Positions 25,408-34,541 of a stretch of 64,000 bases of DNA are shown here, piece after piece. Location of the stretch: contig JACRLG010000028.1 in NCBI GenBank assembly GCA_016235345.1, forward strand, positions 272,809 to 336,808, in the 5' to 3' direction. A program made the translations under genes and the position numbers. The notes beneath the pieces were generated by a model. The model searched no databases. It was not told where the DNA came from and worked only from the letters and a program-made list of their open reading frames with translations. Each line of letters begins with the position of its first letter. The first letter of the stretch is position 1. The DNA is from Deltaproteobacteria bacterium (GTDB taxonomy: Bacteria; Desulfobacterota; Desulfobacteria; Desulfobacterales; Desulfatibacillaceae).

Positions 25408-25878
25408 TCAGCGCCCGGTTCCGAACCAGGAGGCGAGGCGGCTGTGGCGGTGGGTGAACAGGGCCTTCACGATAATTTTCGCAAGGGGGGCGGCAAGGGC
25501 CAGCCTGGGGGCGAAGGTGAGGGTGTCGGTGAGGCTTGCGCCGCCCGGAGCGGGGGCTATGGTGCGCTCGTGGGACCAGTGGGCCATGGAGAGCATGGGG
25601 GATTTTTCCAGGAAGCGCCGGGGCGGGTCCAGTTCGACCAGGGTAACGTCGTCGTAATCAACCGGAATGACCCCGAAAAGAAGCACCCACGAGCGGCACA
25701 GGCGCTTTCCCAGGGGCACGGTTTCCGGGGTGAGGGCCTTCACGGATTTGGGGAAGGTCATGGAAAGCCAGGGGTACAACTCGTGGGCGATGCCTTCGGG
25801 GGTCGTGACCCTCTGCCAGATTTTTTCCGGAGAGGCGGTAAGCCTTGTGGTTATCGTGAACACGGAAGTCGGGGTCAT
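25408..25878 (-). CDS. SRPBCC (START-like) domain protein
   Basis: A 156-residue single-domain protein whose start (FTITTRLTASPEKIWQRVTTPEGI) is the typical first strand and helix of the SRPBCC/polyketide-cyclase fold. The C-terminal helix includes KALFTHRHSRL. Such proteins bind hydrophobic ligands; the ligand is unknown. The ATG at 25878 has GGAG 8 nt upstream; a TTG two codons earlier is less likely. It lies 45 bp after the YdcF-family gene on the same strand and may share its transcript. Confidence 0.75.
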   Translation of the reverse strand: MTPTSVFTITTRLTASPEKIWQRVTTPEGIAHELYPWLSMTFPKSVKALTPETVPLGKRLCRSWVLLFGVIPVDYDDVTLVELDPPRRFLEKSPMLSMAHWSHERTIAPAPGGASLTDTLTFAPRLALAAPLAKIIVKALFTHRHSRLASWFGTGR

Positions 25879-25923
25879 GGACAAGGCTCCTGTGGTTATG
25901 GCGTTACCGAAAAAAATCGGATG

Positions 25924-26646
25924 TCAGATCTGGCCCCTGAGATATGCCCACAGGAGCCCGAAGTATTCGTGGAACGCTGCGGAGCTTGCCGAAAGGGCCG
26001 AGATGTTGGGCGCAAGGGCGCTCCGTCCGGCGTTGTTGAGGCGCAAGGACAGGCTTCCGGCGGGCGCGGGAACCGGATTCAGGCCTGCCTTTTTGAAGAG
26101 CCTGACGGCCCTGTGCATGTGCGATGCCGAGGTCACCACGGCAAAGGGGCGGCCAGCCACCAGGGGCTTCACGAAAAGGGGGTGCTCGCAGGTCACGCGG
26201 GAACAGGGCTCAAGGATGATCTCCGACGCCGGGACCCCAAGGGCAAGGGCGCGGGCGGCCAGTACGTCCGCCTCCGAGACCGGGGCCCCGCAGGGCGCGC
26301 CCGAAAGCACCAGGCGGCTTTCCGGGTTAAGCCTCTTTATCCGTATGCCCTCGAAAAGGCGCTCGCTGCTGGCCTCGGAATATTGCCCGCCTCCAAGAAC
26401 CACAACGAAATCCACCGGCTGACCGGCATAGGCGGGGTAGCGGCCCTCAAGGGGGGCCAAAAGGAGAAGGGCCGTGGGGCGGATGGAAAAAAGGAAGAGG
26501 ATCAGAAATCCGGCGGACATGAGAAGCCGCCCGGCCCTCATCTTTTTGGAGAACCGGGAAAGCGCCAGACCGGTGGCGAGAACCACCACAACCCACGACA
26601 GGGGCAGGGTGAACCAGGACAGGATGTTTTTGAGAAACAGTGTCAC
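25924..26646 (-). CDS. YdcF/ElyC-family membrane protein (DUF218)
   Basis: A 240-residue protein with two N-terminal transmembrane helices (about residues 10-30 and 40-62), then a DUF218 domain. The domain opens with VDFVVVLGGGQYSEASSERL and continues with SRLVLSGAP, ILEPCSRVTCEHPLF and VTSASHMHRAVRLF. Family members such as ElyC and SanA affect envelope and peptidoglycan precursor homeostasis. The usual catalytic-looking Ser/His/Glu residues appear retained. It starts at a GTG, 28 bp after the small membrane-protein gene upstream. Confidence 0.82.
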   Translation of the reverse strand: MTLFLKNILSWFTLPLSWVVVVLATGLALSRFSKKMRAGRLLMSAGFLILFLFSIRPTALLLLAPLEGRYPAYAGQPVDFVVVLGGGQYSEASSERLFEGIRIKRLNPESRLVLSGAPCGAPVSEADVLAARALALGVPASEIILEPCSRVTCEHPLFVKPLVAGRPFAVVTSASHMHRAVRLFKKAGLNPVPAPAGSLSLRLNNAGRSALAPNISALSASSAAFHEYFGLLWAYLRGQI

Positions 26647-26674
26647 CGTGATCGAATTTTCTGTTTCGCCGGGT

Positions 26675-26968
26675 TCAGCCCCTGTAGTTGCTGTGAAGCA
26701 GGAAGGCGAATGCCGCCAGAATGGCTATCACGAACCCGAAACCCAGGTAAAACATGGTGAAGGTGCTGAACCTTTCCACTCCCTCGCCCAGAAGCATGTT
26801 GCTGTTGGCGATATAGCCCCAGTAGAGGGTGAACAGGTAATTGATGATGAGGGAGAGCTTCAGACGCCCCGCCAGCAGGGTGAGGGTTGTGGCTAAAAGC
26901 AGGGCCGCCACCTGGTACAGGGGGATGCTTATTTCGGCTTCCAGCAGTTCGGGCGGCAGACAGAACAC
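26675..26968 (-). CDS. Small three-helix membrane protein, function unknown
   Basis: A 97-residue protein made mostly of three hydrophobic helices (about residues 13-33, 38-58 and 68-92). The GTG at 26968 is chosen because AAGGAGG ends 5 nt before it; another GTG two codons upstream overlaps that site. It precedes the YdcF-family gene in what looks like a short envelope operon. No family recognised. Confidence 0.65.
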   Translation of the reverse strand: MFCLPPELLEAEISIPLYQVAALLLATTLTLLAGRLKLSLIINYLFTLYWGYIANSNMLLGEGVERFSTFTMFYLGFGFVIAILAAFAFLLHSNYRG

Positions 26969-27016
26969 GAGCACCTCCTTGAAGGTTTGGTTGGTTGAAA
27001 ACCGGTCTTCGGCCGG

Positions 27017-27493
27017 TCAAACTTCCGCGAACAGCACCGTGTAGTTTTTACCGTAATGCCCGGCGCACTTGGGGCAGGTGGTGTAAAAAAAGAGTATCCG
27101 ACTGGTTTCCCTGCCCTTGGAGGCCGCGTAATCCTTCATCTGGGCCGCCCACTTGCCCGCGTTCTTGTACGGGCCCTCGAAAACCTTGGTGAGGAATGTG
27201 GCGGAAATCTTCTCGTTTTTCACGTCGGGCACGTCCTTGGCCACGGCTATGTAAAGGTCCGCGCCAAAAAGGCTGTTTTCATCGGAAAGAGCAAGATATT
27301 CGGGAAGCGCCGCCCCTGCTGCGGCTATTTTTTCCATGCTGGCTTTAAGCACGTCCGAAAAATTCACCGGAATGTGAAAGATGCTGAAAACCCTCGCTTT
27401 TACAAAGGGCTTGTCCTTCCAGATTATTTCCTTTTCGTCCCAGGGTTCGGGATCAAAGGGGGGGCAGCATGGTTTGTGCGCATTTTTCTTCAT
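27017..27493 (-). CDS. GyrI-like small-molecule-binding family protein
   Basis: A 158-residue soluble protein. The N-terminus CCPPFDPEPWDEKEIIWKDK and the C-terminus FFYTTCPKCAGHYGKN match, from memory, a conserved family often labelled hydrolase and related to the GyrI-like/SOUL-type binding fold. A terminal CPKC pair and an N-terminal CC suggest metal or redox sensitivity. No enzymatic activity can be assigned. Its ATG lies after AGGAACGATATCAGGCC. It heads the run of minus-strand genes down to 25408. Confidence 0.7.
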   Translation of the reverse strand: MKKNAHKPCCPPFDPEPWDEKEIIWKDKPFVKARVFSIFHIPVNFSDVLKASMEKIAAAGAALPEYLALSDENSLFGADLYIAVAKDVPDVKNEKISATFLTKVFEGPYKNAGKWAAQMKDYAASKGRETSRILFFYTTCPKCAGHYGKNYTVLFAEV

Positions 27494-27872
27494 GGCCTGA
27501 TATCGTTCCTGGCGGCAAGAAAATTTGAATTATGTTGAAACCGGGAGCCCGCCGGTCGCCCTTTCCGAAAGCGCATAAGCCGGGGCTTTGGCGTAAAAAC
27601 GCATGGAGCCGGGAAACGCGCCGTGTATGAAGGATAGGACGAACCGTCATGTTTGTAAAGATGCAAAAAACAGGGGGGGTGAAACATTGCGGCATGAAAA
27701 AAGAGGGTAGGAAAAACGATACGCTTTGCTTCATAGCCGGAGCGGACTCCGGGCTCGCCGTGCGGAAGCCCCGTTCAGGGGGTCGTGCAGCTTCTGAAAA
27801 AGAGCCTTTGGGAAGGCCAGGGCCCGCAGTGTCACCTGCGGGGCCCCGGCCATTCACAGGCGAGGGGATGTC

Positions 27873-27990
27873 AGCCTGTCTAAAACGCGAATTGCTGTGT
27901 CGTGCTTCGAAGCCAATTCCGCCACGTACCTATGGTACGCTTGCTCATTGGCTTTTCGCACTCCTTGCACTTCATCGTTTTATACAGGCT
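27873..27990 (+). repeat. Family B palindromic repeat, copy 6
   Basis: Boxes CGCGAATTGCTGTGTCG and CTCCTTGCACTTCATCG; central hairpin GTACCTATGGTAC; outer arms AGCCTGTCTAAAACG and CGTTTTATACAGGCT. Confidence 0.85.
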
Positions 27991-27994
27991 TCGT

Positions 27995-28042
27995 ATTCGG
28001 ACTTTTTTAACGGGCTGGTGAAGTCCGAATTTAAAGCCCGTT
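27995..28042. other. Interleaved inverted repeats (pseudoknot-like geometry) 3' of cspA
   Basis: Stem 1 is ATTCGGACTT (27995-28004) with AAGTCCGAAT (28021-28030). Stem 2 is AACGGGCT (28009-28016) with AGCCCGTT (28035-28042). The arms alternate 1-2-1-2 with linkers of exactly four bases. The stems are therefore either mutually exclusive hairpins or an H-type pseudoknot. It starts 28 bp past the cspA stop on the minus strand. Confidence 0.5.
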
Positions 28043-28070
28043 CCGCTCCCCCGTCCCGTCCCGGCCCGTA

Positions 28071-28280
28071 CTAGGCCGCTGTTACGTTTTCAGCCTTCAA
28101 GCCTTTTTCGCCCTGGACCACGGTGAACTCCACCTTCTGGCCTTCGGCCAGGGTACGGAAGCCCGCGCCGCTGATGGAGCGGTAGTGTACGAACACGTCG
28201 CCGCCGTTGTCCCTCTGAATGAAGCCAAAGCCTTTGGATTCGTTGAACCACTTCACCGTGCCGGTTTCACGCTCTGCCAT
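28071..28280 (-). CDS. cspA: Cold-shock domain protein
   Basis: A 69-residue single cold-shock domain. RNP1 is KGFGFIQ and RNP2 is DVFVHY, with aromatic residues positioned to stack on single-stranded nucleic acid. Such proteins act as RNA chaperones. The mRNA probably has a long 5' leader: the nearest good promoter lies about 260 bp upstream, as in classical cold-shock genes whose leaders act as thermosensors. A short terminal sequence AENVTAA matches many small Csp proteins. The number of paralogues elsewhere is unknown. Confidence 0.93.
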   Translation of the reverse strand: MAERETGTVKWFNESKGFGFIQRDNGGDVFVHYRSISGAGFRTLAEGQKVEFTVVQGEKGLKAENVTAA

Positions 28281-29278
28281 TTAAATAACTCCCTCTCAAG
28301 TGATGATAAAAAGGCCGCCCGACTCCGATTTCTTCGGACAGGCGACCGGACAAACAACTGTTGTATCCGCCCCTCGCGCAAAAACGCGCGGGGATGTATT
28401 TGAAGTCCGCTCATGAAAAACTGGCGCTACGACCGACAAGGCATTTCATCCGGGGATGTCAAGACGGTGTTCATAGTCGAGGCGGGCACCATGCGGCGAC
28501 AATAAGGGGAACAAGCATCCAGCTTGAATTATTTCGGCACACTGTAGACTTCGATTTTTGTGAAGTCAACATTTTTTTTGTCAAAAAATGACAAGCACCT
28601 GAAAATTTTGGATACAATCAAAGGTTGCTACAACATATGGGCGTTAGAGACCGAACAAGCTCAACAAATTGGTGTCGAAATGCCCCACCGCCTGCTTTAT
28701 GGCCGGGTGAAAATGACGGGGCCCTGAAATTGCGGCTTCGCGGGGCGAAAGCCGCAACATGTTGCGGTGGAAACGCCCGATCAAAATCATCCCCGGCGTC
28801 CCGAAAAGCCTTCCCGGATCAGGGCGTACCAGTAAAAATCTGTTGACACGGTTTGTATCCCTTGTTAACCAGAACGAATCCATAACAAGCGCCTTTTGAA
28901 CCGGCGGCCCGGTCGCCGGAAGCCAAAACGGCAGCCTGTTACGCCCGGTCGTCCGGCAATCATAAAAATACAAGGCCACAAAACTTATGGCGTTTCTTTC
29001 AATACCATTCGTCTTTACCGGGTCCGCCTGCTGAAAAAGCCGCCAGACCGGCTTTCCCGATCCTTTAGGGCCGGTCTCCTTCATCCTTGCGACGAAACGG
29101 CAGCGGGCGGACGAAACCGGTCCGATACCGCGCCCTGTTTTCGGCCACGATCCAACGGGTCGACCGAAAAGTCCGCGCCATTTATCCATGTTTCGCCAGA
29201 TAAAAGTCAGCCCGGAAGTTCGTTCGTCCACGTCAGGCGAAGCGCTTTCGTATGTAATCAAAAGGAGAAAAAAGTCCC
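28281..29278. other. One-kilobase gene-free region between cspA and paaK
   Basis: The left part (to about 28570) fits a cspA leader and promoter. The middle is AT-rich (28500-28630). From 28640 to 29260 both strands have open frames of 130-205 residues, but they are Arg/Pro/Gly-rich with no recognisable domain and no clear ribosome site, so I do not call a gene. TTGACA at 28843-28848 is a possible -35 toward paaK, with a poor -10 (TAACCA). A small or fast-evolving gene cannot be excluded. Confidence 0.5.
28541..28569 (-). promoter_or_regulatory. Candidate cspA promoter
   Basis: On the minus strand: TTGACT (28564-28569), a 17-bp spacer and TACAGT (28541-28546). The predicted start near 28534 gives a leader of about 250 nt before cspA. 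A second TTGACA lies a little upstream in the same AT-rich stretch. Confidence 0.45.
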
Positions 29279-30580
29279 ATGATCTTCAACATGGAGTTTG
29301 AAACCCTGCCCCGCGAGGCCCTGGCCGCCATCCAGCTCCGCAGGCTGATCGGCGTGGCCGAACGGGTTTACGCCACCGTGCCCTTTTATCGCAAGAAGTT
29401 CACCGAGGCGGGAGTCAGGCCCTCGGACATAAAGAGCCTCGCCGACCTGTCCCGGCTTCCCTTCACCTATAAGCAGGACCTTAGGGACAACTACCCCTTC
29501 GGCATGTTCGCCGTGCCCATGGACAACGTGGTGCGCATCCACGCCTCCTCCGGCACCACCGGAAAGCCCACAGTGGTGGGCTACACGGCCCGCGACATTT
29601 CCACCTGGAGCGAACTCATGGCCCGCAGCCTTTCGGCGGGCGGGGCCACCCGCGACGACATAATCCACAACGCCTACGGCTACGGCCTCTTCACCGGCGG
29701 CCTTGGGGTGCATTACGGAGCCGAGCGCCTGGGAGCCTCGGTGATCCCCATCTCAGGCGGAAACACCCGCCGCCAGATAATGATAATGAAGGATTTCGGC
29801 CCCACCATCCTCACCTGCACGCCCTCCTACGCCCTGCACCTTGCCGAGGCCGCAGAGGAGATGGGGGTCGATTTCGAGAGCCTGAAATTCAAGAGCGGCA
29901 TCTTCGGGGCCGAGCCCTGGAGCGAGCAGATGCGGGAGGAGATCGAAAAGAAGCTCTACCTTTCGGCTCTCGACATCTACGGTCTTTCCGAGGTCATAGG
30001 CCCAGGCGTGGCCATAGAGTGCCTGGAGGAGAAAAAGGGCCTGCACATCTTCGAGGACCACTTCATAGCCGAGATCATAAACCCGGACACGGGCGAAGTG
30101 CTGCCCCCCGGCGAGACCGGCGAGCTGGTCTTCACCACCATCACCAAGGAAGCCTTTCCCATAATCCGGTACCGCACCCGCGACATCACGTCCTTGAATT
30201 ACGCCCCCTGCAAGTGCGGGCGAACCATGGTGCGCATGAAAAAGGTTTCGGGCCGCACCGACGACATGCTCATAATTCGCGGCGTGAACGTCTTCCCCAG
30301 CCAGATCGAGTCGGTCCTGATGGAAATGACCGAGGTCAGCCCCCACTACCAGTTGGTGGTGGACCGCGAAGGCACCCTGGACACCCTCACCGTTATGGTG
30401 GAGGTGAACGAGGCGTCCTTCTCCGACGAGGTGAAGACCCTCCAGAGCCTGGAGGCCCGCATCACCAAGAATATACGGGAAACCCTGGCCGTGGCCGTCA
30501 AGGTGAAGCTGGTGGAGCCAAAAACCATAGCGCGCAGTGAAGGCAAGGCGCAGCGGGTTATTGACAACAGGAAACGCTAG
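29279..30580 (+). CDS. paaK: Phenylacetate-CoA ligase
   Basis: A 433-residue AMP-forming ligase that activates phenylacetate or a related aryl acetate to its CoA thioester. Motifs: [14 protein letters not shown] (about 89-102) for ATP phosphate binding, IYGLSE, IRYRTRD, the zinc-like CKCGRTM and the C-terminal [10 protein letters not shown], with the adenylation lysine at about 423. All expected catalytic residues are present. It is followed by an ACT protein and a Liv transporter, a layout linked in anaerobes to uptake and oxidation of aromatic or branched-chain amino acids through arylacetates. AAAAGGAG precedes the ATG. Confidence 0.93.
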   Translation: MIFNMEFETLPREALAAIQLRRLIGVAERVYATVPFYRKKFTEAGVRPSDIKSLADLSRLPFTYKQDLRDNYPFGMFAVPMDNVVRIHASSGTTGKPTVVGYTARDISTWSELMARSLSAGGATRDDIIHNAYGYGLFTGGLGVHYGAERLGASVIPISGGNTRRQIMIMKDFGPTILTCTPSYALHLAEAAEEMGVDFESLKFKSGIFGAEPWSEQMREEIEKKLYLSALDIYGLSEVIGPGVAIECLEEKKGLHIFEDHFIAEIINPDTGEVLPPGETGELVFTTITKEAFPIIRYRTRDITSLNYAPCKCGRTMVRMKKVSGRTDDMLIIRGVNVFPSQIESVLMEMTEVSPHYQLVVDREGTLDTLTVMVEVNEASFSDEVKTLQSLEARITKNIRETLAVAVKVKLVEPKTIARSEGKAQRVIDNRKR

Positions 30581-30582
30581 CG

Positions 30583-30702
30583 GCCGTCCAAAAGCGCGAA
30601 CTGCTGTGTAAGCGAATGCGGGCCGTGTCGGGATGTACCGTGTGTACTATCCCTCCCCGGCCCACCCTCGCTTCCTTGCATTTCATCGCTTTTGATCGGC
30701 CT
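30583..30702 (+). repeat. Family B palindromic repeat, copy 7
   Basis: Starts 3 bp after the paaK stop. Boxes CGCGAACTGCTGTGT and CTTCCTTGCATTTCATCG; central hairpin GTACCGTGTGTAC. The outer arms are GGCCGTCCAAAAGCG and CGCTTTTGATCGGCC, a variant arm pair that stays complementary. Confidence 0.85.
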
Positions 30703-30752
30703 TGTGCGGAGGGCGGGGAACAGATTGGTCCGGGGTTCTTCGGCAGCAGGCG

Positions 30753-30796
30753 TAGGTTGGGTGGTTCTGCACGAAGTGCAGGTTCGCCCAACACTT
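30753..30796 (+). repeat. Family A half-element
   Basis: TAGGTTGGGTGG at the left and GGTTCGCCCAACA at the right; inner hairpin CTGCACGAAGTGCAG. Single half only. Confidence 0.75.
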
Positions 30797-30854
30797 TTGA
30801 ATCATTTATCAGCTTGAAGCAGGATGCCTTTTTTGAGCCTGTAAAGGAGAAAAA

Positions 30855-31286
30855 ATGCACGCACAGCAGATCAGCGTATTCATAGAGAACAAGGCCGGGC
30901 GGCTGGCCGAGGTGACCCGCATCCTTTCGGAGGCTGGCATCAACATAAGGGCCTTAGCCCTTGCCGACACGTCCGATTTCGGGATTTTGCGGCTAATCGT
31001 GAACGACAACGACGGGGCCGAGGAGGCCCTTAAGCTAAGCGGCTTCACCGTGCGCAAGACGCGGGTTCTCGCGGTGGAGGTGCCGGACCGTCCGGGCGGG
31101 CTTCATGAGATTCTGGCCCGGCTGAACGATTCTGGAATCAACGTGGAGTATATGTACGCGTTCGTGCGTCAGTCCTCGGAGAACGCCATCATGATTTTCC
31201 GTTTCGACGATCCTGACGCGGCTGTTACCGTCCTGACCGAGAAAGGGTTCTCGGTCGTTCCGGGCGAAAAGCTGTACACGCTGTAA
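30855..31286 (+). CDS. Tandem ACT-domain protein (first copy)
   Basis: A 143-residue protein of two ACT domains (about residues 1-70 and 72-143). Domain 1 starts [20 protein letters not shown] with [11 protein letters not shown]; domain 2 has [33 protein letters not shown] domains bind amino acids, so this is probably a small regulator that senses the amino acid whose breakdown the paaK product serves. A strong ribosome site (AAAGGAG) precedes the ATG. A close paralogue lies at 37777 after the second ligase gene. Confidence 0.9.
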   Translation: MHAQQISVFIENKAGRLAEVTRILSEAGINIRALALADTSDFGILRLIVNDNDGAEEALKLSGFTVRKTRVLAVEVPDRPGGLHEILARLNDSGINVEYMYAFVRQSSENAIMIFRFDDPDAAVTVLTEKGFSVVPGEKLYTL

Positions 31287-31312
31287 CACCAATTCATAAT
31301 GGGAGGGCAGTC

Positions 31313-32473
31313 ATGTCGAGCATTAGGTCAAAAGCCGGAATCGTCGCGTTGTGCCTTCTGTCGGCTGTTGTGCTGATGGCTGGCGCAGCCTTTGGAGCGG
31401 ACAAGCCGGTGCTGAAAATCGGCGGCGTTTTCACAGTAACGGGCCCGCAGTCCATGCTGGGCGACCCAGAAAAGAAAAGCATGGAGCTTTTCGTGGAGAT
31501 GATCAACAAGAAGGGCGGCATCGACGGCCAGATGCTGGAAGCCGTAATTTACGATGACGAGGGCGATCCGGCCAAGGCCGTCTCCTACACCCAGCGCCTC
31601 ATCAACATGGACAAGGTCGTGGCCATCGTGGGGCCCAGCCTCACCCCCACCACCATGCCCCTGATCGGCATCGCCAATGCGGCGGGCGTTCCCCTCATAA
31701 GCTGCGCGGCGGGCAACAAGATCACCCTTCCTCCCACGTCCTTCGTGTTCAAGACCGCCCAGAGCGACATACTGGCCGTGGCCACCATCTATCGCCAACT
31801 GAAGGCCAAAAAGATTAAGAAGGTTGCCCTTCTTTGCGTGGACACCAGCTTCGGCCAGAGCGGACGCGAGCAGTTGAAGGCCCAGGCGGCCCAGTTCGGA
31901 ATCACCATAGTTGCCGACGAGCTTTACGGCGACAAGGACACCGACATGAGCGCCCAGCTCACCAAGATGCGCCAGCTCGCCCCCCAGGCCATCGTATGCT
32001 GGGGCACCAATCCGGGGCCCGCCGCCATCGCCAAGAACGCCAAGGATCTTAAGCTTGGCATCCCCCTCTACATGAGCCACGGCGTGGCCTCCCCCAAGTT
32101 CATCGAGCTCGCGGGCGCTGCCGCCGAGGGAATAATGCTGCCCACCGGCAAGCTGCCCGTGGCGGCCCTGCTGGCTGCGAAAGACCCGCAGAAGGCCTCC
32201 CTGGACGCCTACGCCAAGGCCTACACCGGCAAATACGCCGCGCCTCCCTCCCCCTTCGGAGGCTATGCCTGGGACTCCATGATGATTCTTGAAAAGGCGC
32301 TCAAGGGCACCAAGGGCGACAAGGCCAAGATCCGCGCCAACATCGAAAAGGTCAAGAAGCTGCGCGGCGTTTCCGGCACCTTCACCTTCACCCCCCAGGA
32401 CCACAACGGCCTGGGCGCTGACGCCTTCACCATGGTGGTGATAAAGGACGGCAAGTTCGCCATCATGAAGTAG
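31313..32473 (+). CDS. livK: Branched-chain amino acid ABC transporter, substrate-binding protein
   Basis: A 386-residue periplasmic protein with a signal peptide (cleavage probably after FGA near residue 28) and a type I periplasmic-binding fold of the LivJ/LivK class. Recognisable features are GPQSMLGDPEKKSMELFVEM, the GGIDG turn, and VAIVGPSLTPTTMP. It would deliver a branched-chain or aromatic amino acid to the LivHM permease. GGGAGGGCAG precedes the ATG. It is the first gene of livKHMGF; a stem-loop follows it, which probably raises its mRNA level relative to the permease genes. Confidence 0.92.
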   Translation: MSSIRSKAGIVALCLLSAVVLMAGAAFGADKPVLKIGGVFTVTGPQSMLGDPEKKSMELFVEMINKKGGIDGQMLEAVIYDDEGDPAKAVSYTQRLINMDKVVAIVGPSLTPTTMPLIGIANAAGVPLISCAAGNKITLPPTSFVFKTAQSDILAVATIYRQLKAKKIKKVALLCVDTSFGQSGREQLKAQAAQFGITIVADELYGDKDTDMSAQLTKMRQLAPQAIVCWGTNPGPAAIAKNAKDLKLGIPLYMSHGVASPKFIELAGAAAEGIMLPTGKLPVAALLAAKDPQKASLDAYAKAYTGKYAAPPSPFGGYAWDSMMILEKALKGTKGDKAKIRANIEKVKKLRGVSGTFTFTPQDHNGLGADAFTMVVIKDGKFAIMK

Positions 32474-32500
32474 GGCGAATTCACATTTTTTGAACCCCGG

Positions 32501-32548
32501 CAAGCCGGGAAGGGCGCGGACCTCGTGTTTCGCCGCCCTCCCGGCTTG
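32501..32548 (+). terminator. Stem-loop between livK and livH (attenuator or mRNA-stabilising hairpin)
   Basis: CAAGCCGGGAAGGGCG pairs with CGCCCTCCCGGCTTG around a loop of about 15 nt. No uridine run follows, so it is more likely a processing or stability hairpin protecting the livK message than a full terminator. Confidence 0.55.
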
Positions 32549-32654
32549 TTGGCGGTATAAGGGGCTTTACAAGAGGCCCTGTTTGTGGTTCATCCTGCTG
32601 ACGTTTGTATGATTCGCCGTTTTTGAGCCTGTCTACGACCGAAAGATTTGGGAC

Positions 32655-33539
32655 ATGCGGGAGTTTTTGCAATACCTCTTCACCGGGACCACCAACGGGG
32701 CCATCTACGCGGTAATAGCCCTGGGCTACTCCACCCTTTTCGCGTCCACAAAGCTCATCAATTTCGCCCACGGCGAATTCGTGATGCTTGGGGCCATGAT
32801 AATGGTGACCTTTATGGGCCTTGGCGCATCCATCCATCTGCCATGGCCCCTGGCCCTTGTGGCCGCCGCCGCCGCCGGGGCCCTCCTGGGGGTGGTTTTC
32901 GAGCGGGGGGCCATACGCACGGTCCGCAAGGACGACCCCATAGTGCTGGTCATCATCACCGTTGGCGCAAGCATCATGTTCAGAAGCCTCGCCATGCTGG
33001 TCTGGGGCAAGGACCCGGCCACGGTTCCGCCCTTCACCGAGGCCGAACCACTGGAAATAGCCGGGGCCTTTTTGAACGTCCAGAGCCTGTGGATAGTGGG
33101 GATAGTGATATTCCTGGTTTTCTGGCTGCATCTTTTTTACGTGAAAACCCTGACCGGCAAGGCCATGAAGGCGGCCTCCATAAACAAGAAGGCCGCCTCG
33201 CTTCTGGGCATACCCACAAGGAAGATGGTGCTTCTCTCCTTCGCCCTTTCAGGGGGCCTTGGGGGGCTTGCCGGGGCCATAATAGCGCCCATAACCATGA
33301 ACACCTGCGATATGGGAACCATGCTGGGCCTGAAGGGCTTTTCGGCGGCCATGCTGGGCGGTATTGGCGGGTTCCGGGGCGCGGTGGCGGGCGGGTTCAT
33401 TCTGGGCATAGCCGAAAGCCTGGGCGTGGGCTACATCTCGTCCTCCATGAAGGACGCCTTCGCCTTTCTCCTGCTTCTGCTCATTCTGTACGTGAGGCCG
33501 GAAGGGCTTTTGGGGGAAAAGAGCGTTCATCGGTTCTGA
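32655..33539 (+). CDS. livH: Branched-chain amino acid ABC transporter permease LivH
   Basis: A 294-residue inner-membrane permease with about eight helices. Family signatures are GTTNGAIYAVIALGYSTLFASTKLINFAHGEFVMLGA at the front (long motif, residues 11-47) and the EAA-like loop GGIGGFRGAVAGGF near residue 240. It pairs with LivM to form the channel. It lies about 180 bp after livK, separated by the stem-loop at 32501, and 30 bp before livM. Confidence 0.92.
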   Translation: MREFLQYLFTGTTNGAIYAVIALGYSTLFASTKLINFAHGEFVMLGAMIMVTFMGLGASIHLPWPLALVAAAAAGALLGVVFERGAIRTVRKDDPIVLVIITVGASIMFRSLAMLVWGKDPATVPPFTEAEPLEIAGAFLNVQSLWIVGIVIFLVFWLHLFYVKTLTGKAMKAASINKKAASLLGIPTRKMVLLSFALSGGLGGLAGAIIAPITMNTCDMGTMLGLKGFSAAMLGGIGGFRGAVAGGFILGIAESLGVGYISSSMKDAFAFLLLLLILYVRPEGLLGEKSVHRF

Positions 33540-33569
33540 AAAGACAGGGCCTTAGGCCGCCTGGAAAAT

Positions 33570-34541
33570 ATGAAAAAATCCATAAAATCGAATCTTTCCT
33601 ACCTGGTCTTTTTCACGGTGGTGGCATCCCTTGGCATGGGCCTCACCAACCCCTATTATTTCCAGGTTCTCACCTTCATCGGCATCAACACCCTTTTGGC
33701 AGTGGGCCTCAACATGCTCATGGGCTACGCCGGGCAGATCAGCCTGGGCCACGCCGCCTTTTTCGGCATCGGGGCCTACGCGTCGGGCATTTTGAACGCC
33801 CACTACGGCTGGTCCCCCTGGCTTTCCGGCCCTGCCGCCCTTGTCCTGGCCGGGGTGGTGGCCTATCTGGTGGGGCTTCCCACCTTGAAGCTCACGGGCT
33901 ATTACCTTGCCATGGGAACCCTTGGCTTCGGCATGATCGTGAACGTGGTCTTGAACAACTGGAGCGCGGTTACCGGCGGCTCCTCCGGCCTTTACGGGAT
34001 GCAGGCCCTTTCCATCGGGTCCGTTTCCCTTACCCAGGACAGAAACGGCTTCCTTTTCATCTGGTTCATAGTGATAGCCGCCTTTTTTTTCTGCTCAAGG
34101 ATAGTGAACTCCCGCATCGGGCGAGCCTTGAGGGCCATCCACTATTCCGAAAAGGCCGCCATGAGCGTTGGGGTGGACACCGCCAGGGTAAAACTCCAGA
34201 TTTTCGTTCTAAGCGCAGTGCTGGCGGCCCTTGCGGGCTTTTTCTACGCCCACAGCGTGATGTTCATAAGCCCCGGCTCCTTCTCCTTCCTGGTTTCCGT
34301 AAGGCTTGTGGCAATGGTGGTCATAGGGGGCATGGCAAGCATCTGGGGCGCGCTTTTGGGCGCGGGCCTTCTCACCCTTCTGCCGGAGCTTCTCCACGCG
34401 GTGGCGGAATACGAGATGGCGGTTTACGGCTTCATCCTTATAGTGGTCATGATCTTTTTTCCCGAAGGACTGGTCCGGGGGATTATCTCAGTTTATGAGC
34501 GTGCAAGAGACATCAGGAAAAGACCCGATTCTTTCGATTGA
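33570..34541 (+). CDS. livM: Branched-chain amino acid ABC transporter permease LivM
   Basis: A 323-residue permease with eight or nine helices. Conserved elements are INTLLAVGLNMLMGYAGQIS, HAAFFGIGAYASG and the cytoplasmic loop VVIGGMASIWGALLGAG that contacts the ATPases. The stop codon lies 47 bp inside the next gene, livG, so the two are translationally coupled. Confidence 0.92.
   Translation: MKKSIKSNLSYLVFFTVVASLGMGLTNPYYFQVLTFIGINTLLAVGLNMLMGYAGQISLGHAAFFGIGAYASGILNAHYGWSPWLSGPAALVLAGVVAYLVGLPTLKLTGYYLAMGTLGFGMIVNVVLNNWSAVTGGSSGLYGMQALSIGSVSLTQDRNGFLFIWFIVIAAFFFCSRIVNSRIGRALRAIHYSEKAAMSVGVDTARVKLQIFVLSAVLAALAGFFYAHSVMFISPGSFSFLVSVRLVAMVVIGGMASIWGALLGAGLLTLLPELLHAVAEYEMAVYGFILIVVMIFFPEGLVRGIISVYERARDIRKRPDSFD

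Larger units (their letters stand above)
27494..28070. other. Gene-free interval with family B copy and interleaved stems
   Basis: About 580 bp between the GyrI-like gene and cspA. It contains family B copy 6 (27873-27990) and two interleaved inverted repeats (27995-28042). The plus-strand frame at 27649-28074 has no ribosome site and no protein-like composition. Nothing else seen. Confidence 0.6.

Noticed and set aside
25444-26760. 438-residue plus-strand frame
   Set aside because: Antisense to the SRPBCC and YdcF-family genes; Gly-rich shadow.
28644-29261. 205-residue open frame on the minus strand between cspA and paaK (and a 128-residue frame on the plus strand)
   Set aside because: Arg/Pro/Gly-rich composition with no domain, no ribosome site, and overlapping open frames on both strands as expected for high-GC DNA.
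32501-32548. Full intrinsic terminator after livK
   Set aside because: Strong stem but no uridine run, and the remaining liv genes follow; kept as a processing or attenuation hairpin.
32648-34498. 616-residue plus-strand frame across livH and livM
   Set aside because: Alternate frame of two well-supported permease genes; Gly/His/Arg-rich with no hydrophobic pattern.
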